Below are positions 1-5,589 of a stretch of 6,446 nt of DNA, piece after piece (the stretch's first letter is position 1; every line of letters begins with the position of its first letter). The DNA is from Actinomycetota bacterium (GTDB taxonomy: Bacteria > Actinomycetota > Acidimicrobiia > Acidimicrobiales > Ilumatobacteraceae), in NCBI GenBank assembly GCA_009703975.1, contig WLFB01000076.1, positions 1 through 6,446 of the forward strand. Direction: 5' to 3'. The notes beneath the pieces are model-generated. The model ran no database searches. It was not told where the DNA came from and worked only from the letters and a program-made list of their open reading frames with translations. The position numbers and the translations under genes were made by a program.

Positions 1-146
1 CGACCTGCAATCGCATCGGGCGTGTTTGCTGCAGCGACGGCTTCGTCTCTAGTTGAGTTTCGTTTTTCAGGTGCATCACCAATCAAATTAATGAAACTAT
101 GCAAGCGTGGATCTAAGCGTTCGCTGTTTTTGTATTTGTTATTCAT
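1..146 (-). CDS. N-terminal fragment of a protein, possibly alpha/beta hydrolase (runs off left edge)
   Basis: An ATG at 146-144 on the minus strand opens a frame that stays open for 48 codons to the window edge. It begins MNNKYKNSERLDPRLHSF and continues with NLIGDAPEKRNSTRDEAVAAAN. A weak purine-rich stretch (AGAAAG) lies about 7 nt upstream. The frame has no stop, and it starts divergently from the MarR gene with a 74-bp AT-rich gap, the usual layout of a regulator and its target. The 'LDPRL..F..LIGDAP' opening followed by 'SR(D/E)EA..AAN' resembles the N-terminal cap of some actinobacterial alpha/beta-hydrolase-fold esterases. No catalytic motif falls inside the window, so the function is a guess from style. 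There is no signal peptide, so it should be cytoplasmic. I am fairly sure it is coding and unsure what it encodes. Confidence 0.6.
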   Translation of the reverse strand, partial: MNNKYKNSERLDPRLHSFINLIGDAPEKRNSTRDEAVAAANTPDAIAG

Positions 147-220
147 AATTTTTCTTTCTGAATTTTAAATATTTATTGTTTTGGTGCTGTTGATTTTTTA
201 TCTGGTGTTAGTATTTTTTT
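147..220. promoter_or_regulatory. Divergent AT-rich intergenic region between left-edge gene and marR-type gene
   Basis: This 74-bp gap must hold the start signals of both divergent genes. It contains a perfect 10-bp palindrome, TAAATATTTA (166-175), though short palindromes are common in such AT-rich DNA. On the plus strand, TTGATT (190-195) and TATTTT (212-217) are separated by 16 bp and could form a promoter giving a leaderless or nearly leaderless regulator mRNA. No Shine-Dalgarno sequence precedes the ATG at 221. All these assignments are weak. Confidence 0.35.
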
Positions 221-724
221 ATGGCTAACAAAGTTTCAAAACCGAATGCCGTAAATAAATTATTTTCCGATGACGAGGCTTCGTTTTGGATTCCATTGGT
301 AGAAATTTCTGCTGATCTTGTTCGCGTGATTGACAAACAAACGAAATCGAAAATGCAGGTGCACACGAATTTCGCAGAGGCGGCACTTCTGGCATATCTC
401 GCCGGTGTTTTTGAATCTGGCATGTCAATGACAGAACTTTCCAACAGACTTAATTTGTCGGCAAGCCGTGTTACGCGAATTATTCAAGACATGGAAGCCA
501 AAGGTTTGGTAACTAGAAATCAGTCGAAACTTGACAAAAGAAGCAATATCGTTCAAATCACCAAAGTCGGTGTTGCTCGATTGAACGAAGATGGTCCTGT
601 GCATATTGACACGGTCCGCGAGATTGTGTTCAGCAAGTTGAACGAGGTTGAAATGAAAACGCTGGCGAAACTTCTCGTTCGTATTAGACAAAGCCTTGCT
701 GAAGTCGACCATAATCTGACCTAA
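221..724 (+). CDS. MarR-family winged-helix transcriptional regulator
   Basis: This 167-residue protein has the usual MarR length and helix order. An N-terminal dimerisation helix spans about 20-45. The DNA-binding core follows: 'MTELSNRLNLS' (about 70-80), then the recognition helix 'ASRVTRIIQDMEAKGLV' (about 81-97). The wing runs from about 99 to 113 and carries the family's D-x-R-S signature (DKRSN, D105, R107) before 'IVQITKVGVARL'. A C-terminal dimerisation helix (about 136-163) ends the protein. MarR proteins bind DNA as dimers and usually release it on binding a small ligand, often a phenolic or lipophilic compound. The ATG at 221 has no clear ribosome site and may be translated leaderless. 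The gene starts divergently from the left-edge gene, and its TAA overlaps the stop of the convergent DUF1254 gene. The nearest palindrome resembling a MarR operator is at 2046-2059. The ligand cannot be read from the sequence. Confidence 0.93.
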   Translation: MANKVSKPNAVNKLFSDDEASFWIPLVEISADLVRVIDKQTKSKMQVHTNFAEAALLAYLAGVFESGMSMTELSNRLNLSASRVTRIIQDMEAKGLVTRNQSKLDKRSNIVQITKVGVARLNEDGPVHIDTVREIVFSKLNEVEMKTLAKLLVRIRQSLAEVDHNLT

Positions 725-2025
725 TTAGCCACTCGGCTGAATGCCGGTGGTTCCCATTTGCCGGTGAGCGCGTCATTCGAAGGCCCGTAAAGTCTTATCG
801 TCGCAGTGACTAAGCCCTTGACAGTCGGAATCCAGTTTGATTCCGGAAACTGATCAGTTTTTATTGGCCCTAAATAAATATCCAATGAGCCATCTGAACC
901 ATATTCGAGATTGTCACAACTTCGCAGACCGAATCTTCGCAACTCATTTGGGATCATGAATCCGTCACGGTCGTAAACCGTTAATGACCAAAAGAACCTT
1001 GCCGGTGGTATCTGATCTTTTTCAAAGTGGATTGAATACATATTTTCGCCGTCAAGTTCAAGGCGCTCATCTTGGGGCGCGAAACTCGCATAGACGCTGT
1101 CTTCAGGGGGGTTCGCCGCAAGACCAAATTTGGCAATGATTGCGCGAGTCAAATAGTTATTGGCATAGGTTCCAATGTTGTCTAGTGCGATGCTCCATCC
1201 GCTCGTTGTTTGTTTGTACGAATTTGAGACGCTAGTTATTGCTAGTGCGGCACGCTTTGGGGCTTGATCAATTGCGGCCTTTGCATCTGCTGTTTGATTT
1301 TCGTACATAAATAATTCGCCAACATTAAACCCAAGCGATCTAAGTCGAAATGAGATAGAGCCATCAGTGAGGTGAACACCCTGTTGTGCAATCAATCTTG
1401 ATGCCAGTTCAAAAAACTCAGAACCCGAAAGTTTTGCAGCTTGCTCAACAGGTGGAATGTTGGCGGCAAAAGTTATTTCTTGGTTTGTACTTTGAACTTC
1501 GTCTGGGTGATCATATTTAATGATCACCCCATCTTGGTGTTGGTGTGCATCTAAGAGATCTGTTTTTCCGTTCGTGTAGGTTCGACCAATAATCCAAGTT
1601 GTTGGTGTCGGAGATTTAATCAGAAAGTCAACATCATCAGACTTGACAGCAGTGTCTGATGCTGCAGCAATTCTCAACCGCACCATTTCGTTGCCAACCG
1701 TGCGGCTGCCGATCACCGCATAGGTGTCTGTCCACATATCAAGAAACTGATACATATAAAACCGCAACTGAGATTTCGCTATTGTCATTGTCGCTGAAGT
1801 TTTTGACAGATCTAGCCACGCCCCCGAGGCAAGTGTGTCAATATTTGTTCGAGCTACCGATCGCCACTTGTCATTTGCGAGGGTTCGGCTATGTGATAGT
1901 AGGTTTGCGTCATGTTGGCTTCGAGTTTTTGCCGCATATTGCTGACGAGTGATCTCCATTACGACGATTGGGTAGACGTATATATATGTCTCGGTCGCAA
2001 CCTCAATCGGGTCAAAATTTGACAT
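721..2025 (-). CDS. DUF1254/DUF1214 domain protein, cytoplasmic form
   Basis: This protein of about 434 residues has both halves of the DUF1254-DUF1214 family. The N-terminal DUF1254 part opens with 'ETYIYVYPIVVMEITRQQ'. The C-terminal DUF1214 part contains 'FFWSLTVYDRDGFMIPNE', then 'SLDIYLGP', 'NWIPTVKG' and 'LYGPSNDALTGKWEPP'. The family is widespread and poorly characterised, and no reaction can be assigned. Many relatives carry a signal peptide, but this one starts MSNFDPIEVATETY with no hydrophobic leader, so it is probably cytoplasmic. In-frame starts are ATG 2025, ATG 2037 and TTG 2058. I prefer 2025 because it lies closest to the domain and because 2058 falls inside a palindrome in the promoter region. 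None has a clear Shine-Dalgarno site. The gene diverges from the ABC importer and ends tail-to-tail with the MarR gene, so it is probably part of the same regulated locus. Confidence 0.88.
   Translation of the reverse strand: MSNFDPIEVATETYIYVYPIVVMEITRQQYAAKTRSQHDANLLSHSRTLANDKWRSVARTNIDTLASGAWLDLSKTSATMTIAKSQLRFYMYQFLDMWTDTYAVIGSRTVGNEMVRLRIAAASDTAVKSDDVDFLIKSPTPTTWIIGRTYTNGKTDLLDAHQHQDGVIIKYDHPDEVQSTNQEITFAANIPPVEQAAKLSGSEFFELASRLIAQQGVHLTDGSISFRLRSLGFNVGELFMYENQTADAKAAIDQAPKRAALAITSVSNSYKQTTSGWSIALDNIGTYANNYLTRAIIAKFGLAANPPEDSVYASFAPQDERLELDGENMYSIHFEKDQIPPARFFWSLTVYDRDGFMIPNELRRFGLRSCDNLEYGSDGSLDIYLGPIKTDQFPESNWIPTVKGLVTATIRLYGPSNDALTGKWEPPAFSRVAN
1505..1529. repeat. Perfect 10-bp inverted repeat with 5-nt loop inside DUF1254 gene
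   Basis: The arms are GGGTGATCAT (1505-1514) and ATGATCACCC (1520-1529), separated by ATTTA. The structure encodes part of 'GVIIKYDHPDE' in the DUF1254 protein. No U-tract follows on either strand, so it is not an intrinsic terminator. It could form an RNA hairpin or be a protein-binding palindrome. A coincidence imposed by the codons is also possible. Confidence 0.6.
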
Positions 2026-2047
2026 CTTGAGAAACATAACATATACT
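2019..2047 (+). promoter_or_regulatory. Sigma70-type promoter of the ABC importer operon
   Basis: The -35 element is TTGACA (2019-2024), a perfect consensus match. A 17-bp spacer, the optimal length, separates it from the -10 element TATACT (2042-2047), which matches at five of six positions. Transcription should start near 2053-2055, leaving a leader of about 35 nt before the TTG at 2089. The -35 element overlaps the start codon of the divergent DUF1254 gene, so the two genes share this control region. With both elements this close to consensus, unregulated activity should be strong, which fits a need for a repressor. Confidence 0.8.
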
Positions 2048-2059
2048 TGCTTCTGCAAG
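2046..2059. promoter_or_regulatory. Candidate repressor operator (inverted repeat over -10/+1)
   Basis: CTTGC (2046-2050) and GCAAG (2055-2059) form a perfect inverted repeat around a TTCT centre. It overlaps the last bases of the -10 box and the predicted transcription start, the classic place for a repressor to block RNA polymerase. TTGC...GCAA-type palindromes of this size are common among MarR-family operators, and a MarR gene lies two genes away. Its assignment to that regulator is inference; no second copy was seen in the window. Confidence 0.5.
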
Positions 2060-2078
2060 CAAATAAATCTCGGGTCTT

Positions 2079-2083
2079 GGGGG
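2079..2083 (+). promoter_or_regulatory. Ribosome binding site deciding the permease start
   Basis: The run GGGGG lies 5 nt before the TTG at 2089. It is the only purine-rich element between the predicted transcription start (about 2053) and the first membrane helix, and so favours TTG 2089 over TTG 2047. It is an imperfect match to GGAGG. Confidence 0.45.
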
Positions 2084-2088
2084 CTTTT

Positions 2089-2928
2089 TTGAAAAGCGAT
2101 GAGTCAGCAGTTGAATCGAACGCCGACCTTGTCATACCCCAAGTTCAAGCGGTCAAGGTCAGGCGAAATTCAGTCACGCTGATTATCCGCTTAATAGTGC
2201 CTGTCTTAATTGTTGTCGGATGGACTCGACTTGCGGGGTCAGACATGTTGCCAGAAAACACAATGCCGACACCCGTCGAAGTGTTTCGCCAGTGGACACT
2301 GTTGTGGCAAAACGATTCTCTATTAAGCCAAATTGGTACGTCGTTGCGTAGATCACTGTCGGGGCTTTTGATTGGCGCATCTCTAGGTTTTGTTCTCGGA
2401 TTATTTTCTGGACTAACCACTCTTGGCGAAGAGTTGATTGATGCGCCGCTGCAAATGTTTCGGGCAATACCTTTTATCGCACTCACACCATTATTTATTT
2501 TGTGGTTCGGTATTGGAGAATCTCCAAAAATAATCTTAATTTCTCTTGCAACTTATTACCCGATGTATGCCAACACTTCGACTGGTGTGCGAAACGTTGA
2601 CAAGAAAATTGTCGAGTGCGCATCTGTCTTCGGTCTTAGTCGCAAACAAACTGTTCGCAAAGTTGTGATCCCACTTGCTCTTCCAAATATTTTCACAGGG
2701 CTAAGACTTTCAATGGTGATTTCGATTTTGGCACTGGTTGCTGCCGAGCAGATCAATGCACAATCAGGCATCGGAAATTTGCTTTTGAGATCGGCAAACT
2801 ATGGCCAAAATTTTGCGGTCTTTGCCTGCGTGATTATTTATGCACTCGCAGGACTTTTCGCAGATTTATTGATTCGTGTTGTTGAGCGCTACACATTGCG
2901 GTGGCGCGCTGGAGTTTCGGTTAGATGA
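2089..2928 (+). CDS. ABC importer permease, SsuC/TauC-like
   Basis: This is an inner-membrane permease of the BPD_transp_1 fold, about 279 residues long with roughly six membrane helices, typical of sulfonate/nitrate/taurine importers. The first helix lies in 'LIIRLIVPVLIVVGW'. 'PTPVEVF' follows the first helix, as is usual in this family. The EAA loop that docks onto the ATPase is 'ECASVFGLSRKQTVRKVVIP' (about residues 176-195), with the conserved G and the closing IPLALP. No ATG is available before the first helix. The frame extends back to a TTG at 2047, but that codon lies inside the -10/operator and upstream of the predicted transcription start. I therefore choose TTG 2089, which has GGGGG (2079-2083) 5 nt upstream. 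The gene ends in an ATGA overlap with the ATPase gene, which implies translational coupling. Confidence 0.9.
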   Translation: MKSDESAVESNADLVIPQVQAVKVRRNSVTLIIRLIVPVLIVVGWTRLAGSDMLPENTMPTPVEVFRQWTLLWQNDSLLSQIGTSLRRSLSGLLIGASLGFVLGLFSGLTTLGEELIDAPLQMFRAIPFIALTPLFILWFGIGESPKIILISLATYYPMYANTSTGVRNVDKKIVECASVFGLSRKQTVRKVVIPLALPNIFTGLRLSMVISILALVAAEQINAQSGIGNLLLRSANYGQNFAVFACVIIYALAGLFADLLIRVVERYTLRWRAGVSVR

Positions 2929-3650
2929 GTACTCAAACACTGGCTGTTCAGGTAGATGGCGTTACTAAAGCGTTTAATTCTGGTGCTGAAACTCATATCG
3001 CACTTGACGATATAAATTTCTCGATGAACGCGGGAGAATTTGTTGCACTTGTCGGCAAGAGCGGAAGTGGAAAGACGACACTATTACGACTGTTGTCTGG
3101 ACTAGACAGCCCTAATCAGGGGACTGTTCGGGTTCCTAAAATTCGCACCGTTGTTTTTCAAGAACCACGTTTAGTTCAGTCAATGAAGGTTTGGCAAAAT
3201 GTTGCGCTGGGTCTACCAAAGGGTGATGGTTCAAAGAGTGACGCGCTAAATGCGCTGGGCGAAGTTGGGCTTAGTGCATTGGTCAATAAATGGCCGGCAA
3301 CTCTTTCTGGTGGTGAGGCACAACGTGTCGCACTGGCTAGGGCACTTGTGCGCCGCCCGCAATTGCTGTTGCTTGATGAGCCTTTCGGTGCACTTGACGC
3401 ATTGACACGATTGCAAATGCAAGATCTCATTACTCAACTCTGCGACAAGTATCGACCTGCAACTTTATTGGTGACACACGACGTTGACGAAGCGATTGTG
3501 CTTGCCGATCGAGTCGTTGTACTAAATAACGGAAAACTTGATATTCAAGTTGAAGTTACATCCGATCGGCCGCGCCAAATTGGTGGTCCAAAATTTGTCG
3601 AACTTCGTTCGACTTTGCTTCAGGCGTTAGGGGTTTCTACAGGGTTATAG
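2925..3650 (+). CDS. ABC importer ATP-binding protein, SsuB/TauB-like
   Basis: This 241-residue cytoplasmic ATPase powers the importer. All ABC motifs are intact: Walker A GKSGSGKTT (about 44-52), Q-loop 'VVFQEP' (Q79), signature LSGGEAQRVALARAL (127-141), Walker B LLLLDEPFG (about 147-155, catalytic E152), D-loop 'ALDAL', and the switch histidine in 'LLVTHD' (H185). 'PFGALDALTR' and 'THDVDEAI..ADRV' are typical of the nitrate/sulfonate/taurine group. The length is usual for SsuB/TauB, with no extra regulatory domain. The ATG at 2925 overlaps the permease stop (ATGA, 2925-2928). A GGAG at 2911-2914 inside the permease gene can serve as its ribosome site. The family does not fix the substrate. 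Confidence 0.95.
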   Translation: MSTQTLAVQVDGVTKAFNSGAETHIALDDINFSMNAGEFVALVGKSGSGKTTLLRLLSGLDSPNQGTVRVPKIRTVVFQEPRLVQSMKVWQNVALGLPKGDGSKSDALNALGEVGLSALVNKWPATLSGGEAQRVALARALVRRPQLLLLDEPFGALDALTRLQMQDLITQLCDKYRPATLLVTHDVDEAIVLADRVVVLNNGKLDIQVEVTSDRPRQIGGPKFVELRSTLLQALGVSTGL

Positions 3651-3667
3651 ACAAATTATTAATTAAT

Positions 3668-3707
3668 GAATAGATGAATAGATAAATAGATAAATAGATA
3701 AATAGAT
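3668..3707 (+). repeat. Five tandem copies of an 8-bp unit upstream of the binding-protein gene
   Basis: The unit RAATAGAT occurs five times without a break: the first two copies begin with G and the last three with A. The array ends 39 bp before the SBP start codon. It puts stop codons in every plus-strand frame, so it is noncoding. Arrays like this can change copy number by slipped-strand mispairing, which would alter leader length or promoter spacing. A 10-bp palindrome, ATTAATTAAT (3658-3667), adjoins its left end. Confidence 0.9.
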
Positions 3708-3734
3708 AACAGCGAAAATCAAATCAAAACACAA

Positions 3735-3740
3735 AGGGGA
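3735..3740 (+). promoter_or_regulatory. Ribosome binding site of substrate-binding protein gene
   Basis: AGGGGA lies 6 nt before the ATG at 3747. It is set in an A-rich, apparently unstructured leader, a stronger start signal than those of the permease or MarR genes. This fits the usual need for more binding protein than membrane components. Confidence 0.7.
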
Positions 3741-3746
3741 CAAATA

Positions 3747-4793
3747 ATGAAGATCGGAAATCGTAAGGTCAAACTTGCAATGAGTTTGGCGATAGTAGCG
3801 GCGATCAGTATGGGCACAGTTAGCGCCAATGCTGCATCGTCGGCACCTAAAGAAGTTGACTTGTCTGGGTATACCTTGACAGTTGCCGACTCGGGTGGCT
3901 TGTTCAAAGTTATGTGTGCCGCATACTCATGCGACACAGGTGCAGATTACAAAATCAACTGGGTAACTTTTGCAACCGGACCTGAAGCACTTGCAGCAGC
4001 TGTCGGTGGATCAGTTCAGATGGCTTCTACGGGAATGGCTCCAGCAGTTTTTGCAGCGGCAGCTAAGCAGCCAGTAAAAATTGTTGCAGTAACTGCTCCT
4101 CAGCGAACACCTGGTGCATTGTTTTCAGTTGTCGCGTCAAAGAAGTCTTTCGATGCCGGATTGACAACTATGGCTGGCCTGCGCGGTAAGTCACTTGCGT
4201 TATCAATGGGAACAGAAGGCGAATATCTCGCAATCGTTGCCTTGAAAAAAGCACAGGTTCCGCTAACGAGCGTTGGATTTAATAACCTCGGCCCTGCCGC
4301 GGCGATGTCTGCATTGAATACTGGTGCAGTTGGTGCAGCAGTGCTTGTTGAGCCATTTTTGTCAATGGCAAAAGCCGCAGGCGCCCAAGTACTTGCTACA
4401 GGCAACGGCAATCTCGCCGGTTATTTCGCCTTTTGGCAGTCAACTAAAACTATGAAGAACCCTAAAGCAGTTGCTGCGACAAATGATTTATTGGTGCGTT
4501 GGCAGAAAATGTACAAGCAGTTTTCTATTGATCGAACTGGTGGAATCGCGATTTTCAGCAAGACATTCTTCCCTACATATCCTGCTGCAGTCGCAACACC
4601 ACTTGCAACAGTTTTGTATGACGGTTCAGTAGCTGGTTTCGCGCCAATTGATGATGTCGTGATTAAGGCATTCCAAGACGAAGCCGATGTTATGTATCAA
4701 GTTGGCAATATCAAGCGAAAACTAAACATGGCAAATTGGTTTGATGCAAAGTTGTACGAAAAGACTTTGAAGGCGTTACCTAAAGTTAAATAA
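3747..4793 (+). CDS. ABC importer substrate-binding protein, SsuA/TauA/NMT1-like
   Basis: This exported 348-residue solute-binding protein belongs to the importer. The signal peptide has a basic start (MKIGNRKVK), a hydrophobic core, and a likely cleavage after SANA (about residue 29). There is no lipobox cysteine, so it is not an obvious lipoprotein. The mature part shows the type-II periplasmic-binding pattern of the SsuA/NMT1 group. 'VTFATGPEALAAAVGGSVQMASTGMAPAVF' (about 73-102) matches the family's 'F..GP..leAl..G..d....G..P' segment. 'GKSLALSMGTEGEYLAIVALKKA' and 'ALNTGAVGAAVLVEPFLSMA' correspond to the second-lobe and hinge regions. Cysteines 57 and 62 could form a disulfide outside the cell. 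The specificity is unknown: sulfonates, nitrate, pyrimidine precursors and aromatics are all used by relatives. The gene lies 96 bp after the ATPase gene, beyond a tandem repeat, and is followed by a terminator. Confidence 0.92.
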   Translation: MKIGNRKVKLAMSLAIVAAISMGTVSANAASSAPKEVDLSGYTLTVADSGGLFKVMCAAYSCDTGADYKINWVTFATGPEALAAAVGGSVQMASTGMAPAVFAAAAKQPVKIVAVTAPQRTPGALFSVVASKKSFDAGLTTMAGLRGKSLALSMGTEGEYLAIVALKKAQVPLTSVGFNNLGPAAAMSALNTGAVGAAVLVEPFLSMAKAAGAQVLATGNGNLAGYFAFWQSTKTMKNPKAVAATNDLLVRWQKMYKQFSIDRTGGIAIFSKTFFPTYPAAVATPLATVLYDGSVAGFAPIDDVVIKAFQDEADVMYQVGNIKRKLNMANWFDAKLYEKTLKALPKVK

Positions 4794-4806
4794 TCGATAA
4801 ACGATT

Positions 4807-4854
4807 AATTTGCTGCTCGGACAGTCCCTTCACTGCCCGAGCAGCAAATTTTTT
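4807..4854 (+). terminator. Intrinsic terminator of the ABC importer operon
   Basis: The arms AATTTGCTGCTCGG (4807-4820) and CCGAGCAGCAAATT (4837-4850) pair perfectly over 14 bp. The loop can extend the stem with CAGT (4822-4825) and ACTG (4832-4835). A run of six T residues (4849-4854) follows, as expected for Rho-independent termination on the plus strand. A smaller 6-bp stem, TAATCG/CGATTA (4791-4807), begins at the stop codon of the binding-protein gene. Confidence 0.93.
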
Positions 4855-5036
4855 AAGAATTACATTTCACCCGCCAGCGTGCGTTGGGTGCAACCGCGTC
4901 AATTCCGCGAGTTTGGGTTCGCGCGGCGGGGGTTAATCCGCTCACCAATATTTCTGCATACCTATATATATGTGTAGACGCAAGGTGCAGCGCCGACAAC
5001 GGACTTTGATTTGCACCGCTGAAGTACATTTGAACG
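4855..5036. other. Intergenic region upstream of the pentapeptide lipoprotein gene
   Basis: This stretch of about 180 bp holds no credible gene. A GC-rich part with many short CGCG-type motifs (about 4870-4940) is followed by TATATATATG (4963-4972), the best -10-like candidate for the downstream gene, although no good -35 lies 16-18 bp before it. No tRNA-like or riboswitch-like fold was recognised by eye. The ATG at 5037 has no clear ribosome site. Confidence 0.4.
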
Positions 5037-5567
5037 ATGAGAAAAGTTGCGCGCGGGTTGACGTTTTGCGTTGCGCTGCTGTTGGTGGCGTGTGGCGGGG
5101 CTGACGGTGGTGAAGGCGAAGGCAAAGTTGATAGCGGTGGTGGCGGATCGCGAACGATAAATGGAATAGTCGTTGAGGCTGGGGCTGATTTGTCTGGCGC
5201 AAACTTGGCGGGTGCCGATTTGTCTGGCGCCTATTTGGTGGCAATAAATCTCACTGGCGCCGAATTGACTGGCGCTAACTTGTCGGGCGCCGATCTTTCG
5301 GGGGCGAACTTTTATGATGCGAACTTATATCAAGCCAACTTGAGTGGCGCGAATTTAAATATCGCCAATTTGCATCGCGCCGATTTAGTTGACGCCGATT
5401 TGTCGAACGCCGATTTGTCTGGCGCCGATTTGTCGGGAGCATTTATGTTGAATACAAATTTGCGCGAAGCAAACTTAACTGGCGCCGACTTGTCGCGCTC
5501 GAATCGCACGACCGCTGATTTCACCGGTGCAACAATGCCCGACGGCACGAAGTATGCGGGCAAATAA
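5037..5567 (+). CDS. Pentapeptide-repeat lipoprotein
   Basis: This 176-residue exported lipoprotein has a short signal peptide ([19 protein letters not shown]). Its lipobox LVAC is followed by Gly-Gly, with lipidation expected at C19. A Gly-rich linker (about 20-40: [10 protein letters not shown], then SGGGGS) leads to 24 uninterrupted, in-register pentapeptides of the A(D/N)Lxx type (about 50-169). A short tail, GTKYAGK, ends the protein. Pentapeptide repeats fold into a right-handed square beta-helix with four repeats per turn, so this domain should make about six turns. Well-known relatives such as MfpA and Qnr are cytoplasmic DNA mimics. The lipid anchor places this one outside the membrane, so that role does not apply. 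The function is unknown; a structural or binding role at the cell envelope is possible. The gene converges on the surface-protein gene with a 22-bp gap. Confidence 0.9.
   Translation: MRKVARGLTFCVALLLVACGGADGGEGEGKVDSGGGGSRTINGIVVEAGADLSGANLAGADLSGAYLVAINLTGAELTGANLSGADLSGANFYDANLYQANLSGANLNIANLHRADLVDADLSNADLSGADLSGAFMLNTNLREANLTGADLSRSNRTTADFTGATMPDGTKYAGK
5184..5543 (+). repeat. 15-bp-period coding repeat (24 pentapeptides)
   Basis: The DNA repeats with a 15-bp period because each unit encodes one pentapeptide. The commonest unit reads about GCCGATTTGTCTGGC (ADLSG). Units 16 and 17 are near-identical at the DNA level, suggesting recent duplication. Others such as [15 protein letters not shown] and SNRTT have diverged. 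The register is kept throughout with no insertion. Confidence 0.85.
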
Positions 5568-5589
5568 AAATCGCGCTCGCTATCGCAGC

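Noticed and set aside
1635..1661. Inverted repeat CATCAGAC / GTCTGATG with 11-nt loop in the DUF1254 gene
   Set aside because: An 8-bp stem with a loose loop is expected about once by chance in a window this size, and there is no U-tract or other supporting signal.
1973..1988. TATATATATG next to GTAGACG, also found near 4963-4980
   Set aside because: The two words occur in opposite order at the two sites and the first site is well inside DUF1254 coding sequence. It looks like coincidence of simple AT repeats.
2145..2486. Minus-strand open frames opposite the permease gene
   Set aside because: They are shadows of a gene with clear ABC-permease motifs; no start signal or recognisable protein features are present.
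4870..4950. GC-rich stretch with GGTTCG-like bases, checked for a tRNA
   Set aside because: No acceptor, anticodon and T arms can be assembled on either strand.
4853..5125. Minus-strand 90-residue open frame
   Set aside because: It begins inside the pentapeptide gene and uses the terminator's T-run as its stop. The N-terminal part is a low-complexity Pro/Ser/Ala antisense shadow and no family resemblance is seen.
5330..5563. Minus-strand frame rich in 'DKSAP' repeats
   Set aside because: This is the exact antisense of the 15-bp-period pentapeptide repeats, which explains its own periodicity.
5568..5589. Possible bidirectional terminator between the pentapeptide and surface-protein genes
   Set aside because: The gap contains direct ATCGC repeats rather than a stable inverted repeat, so no hairpin can be supported.
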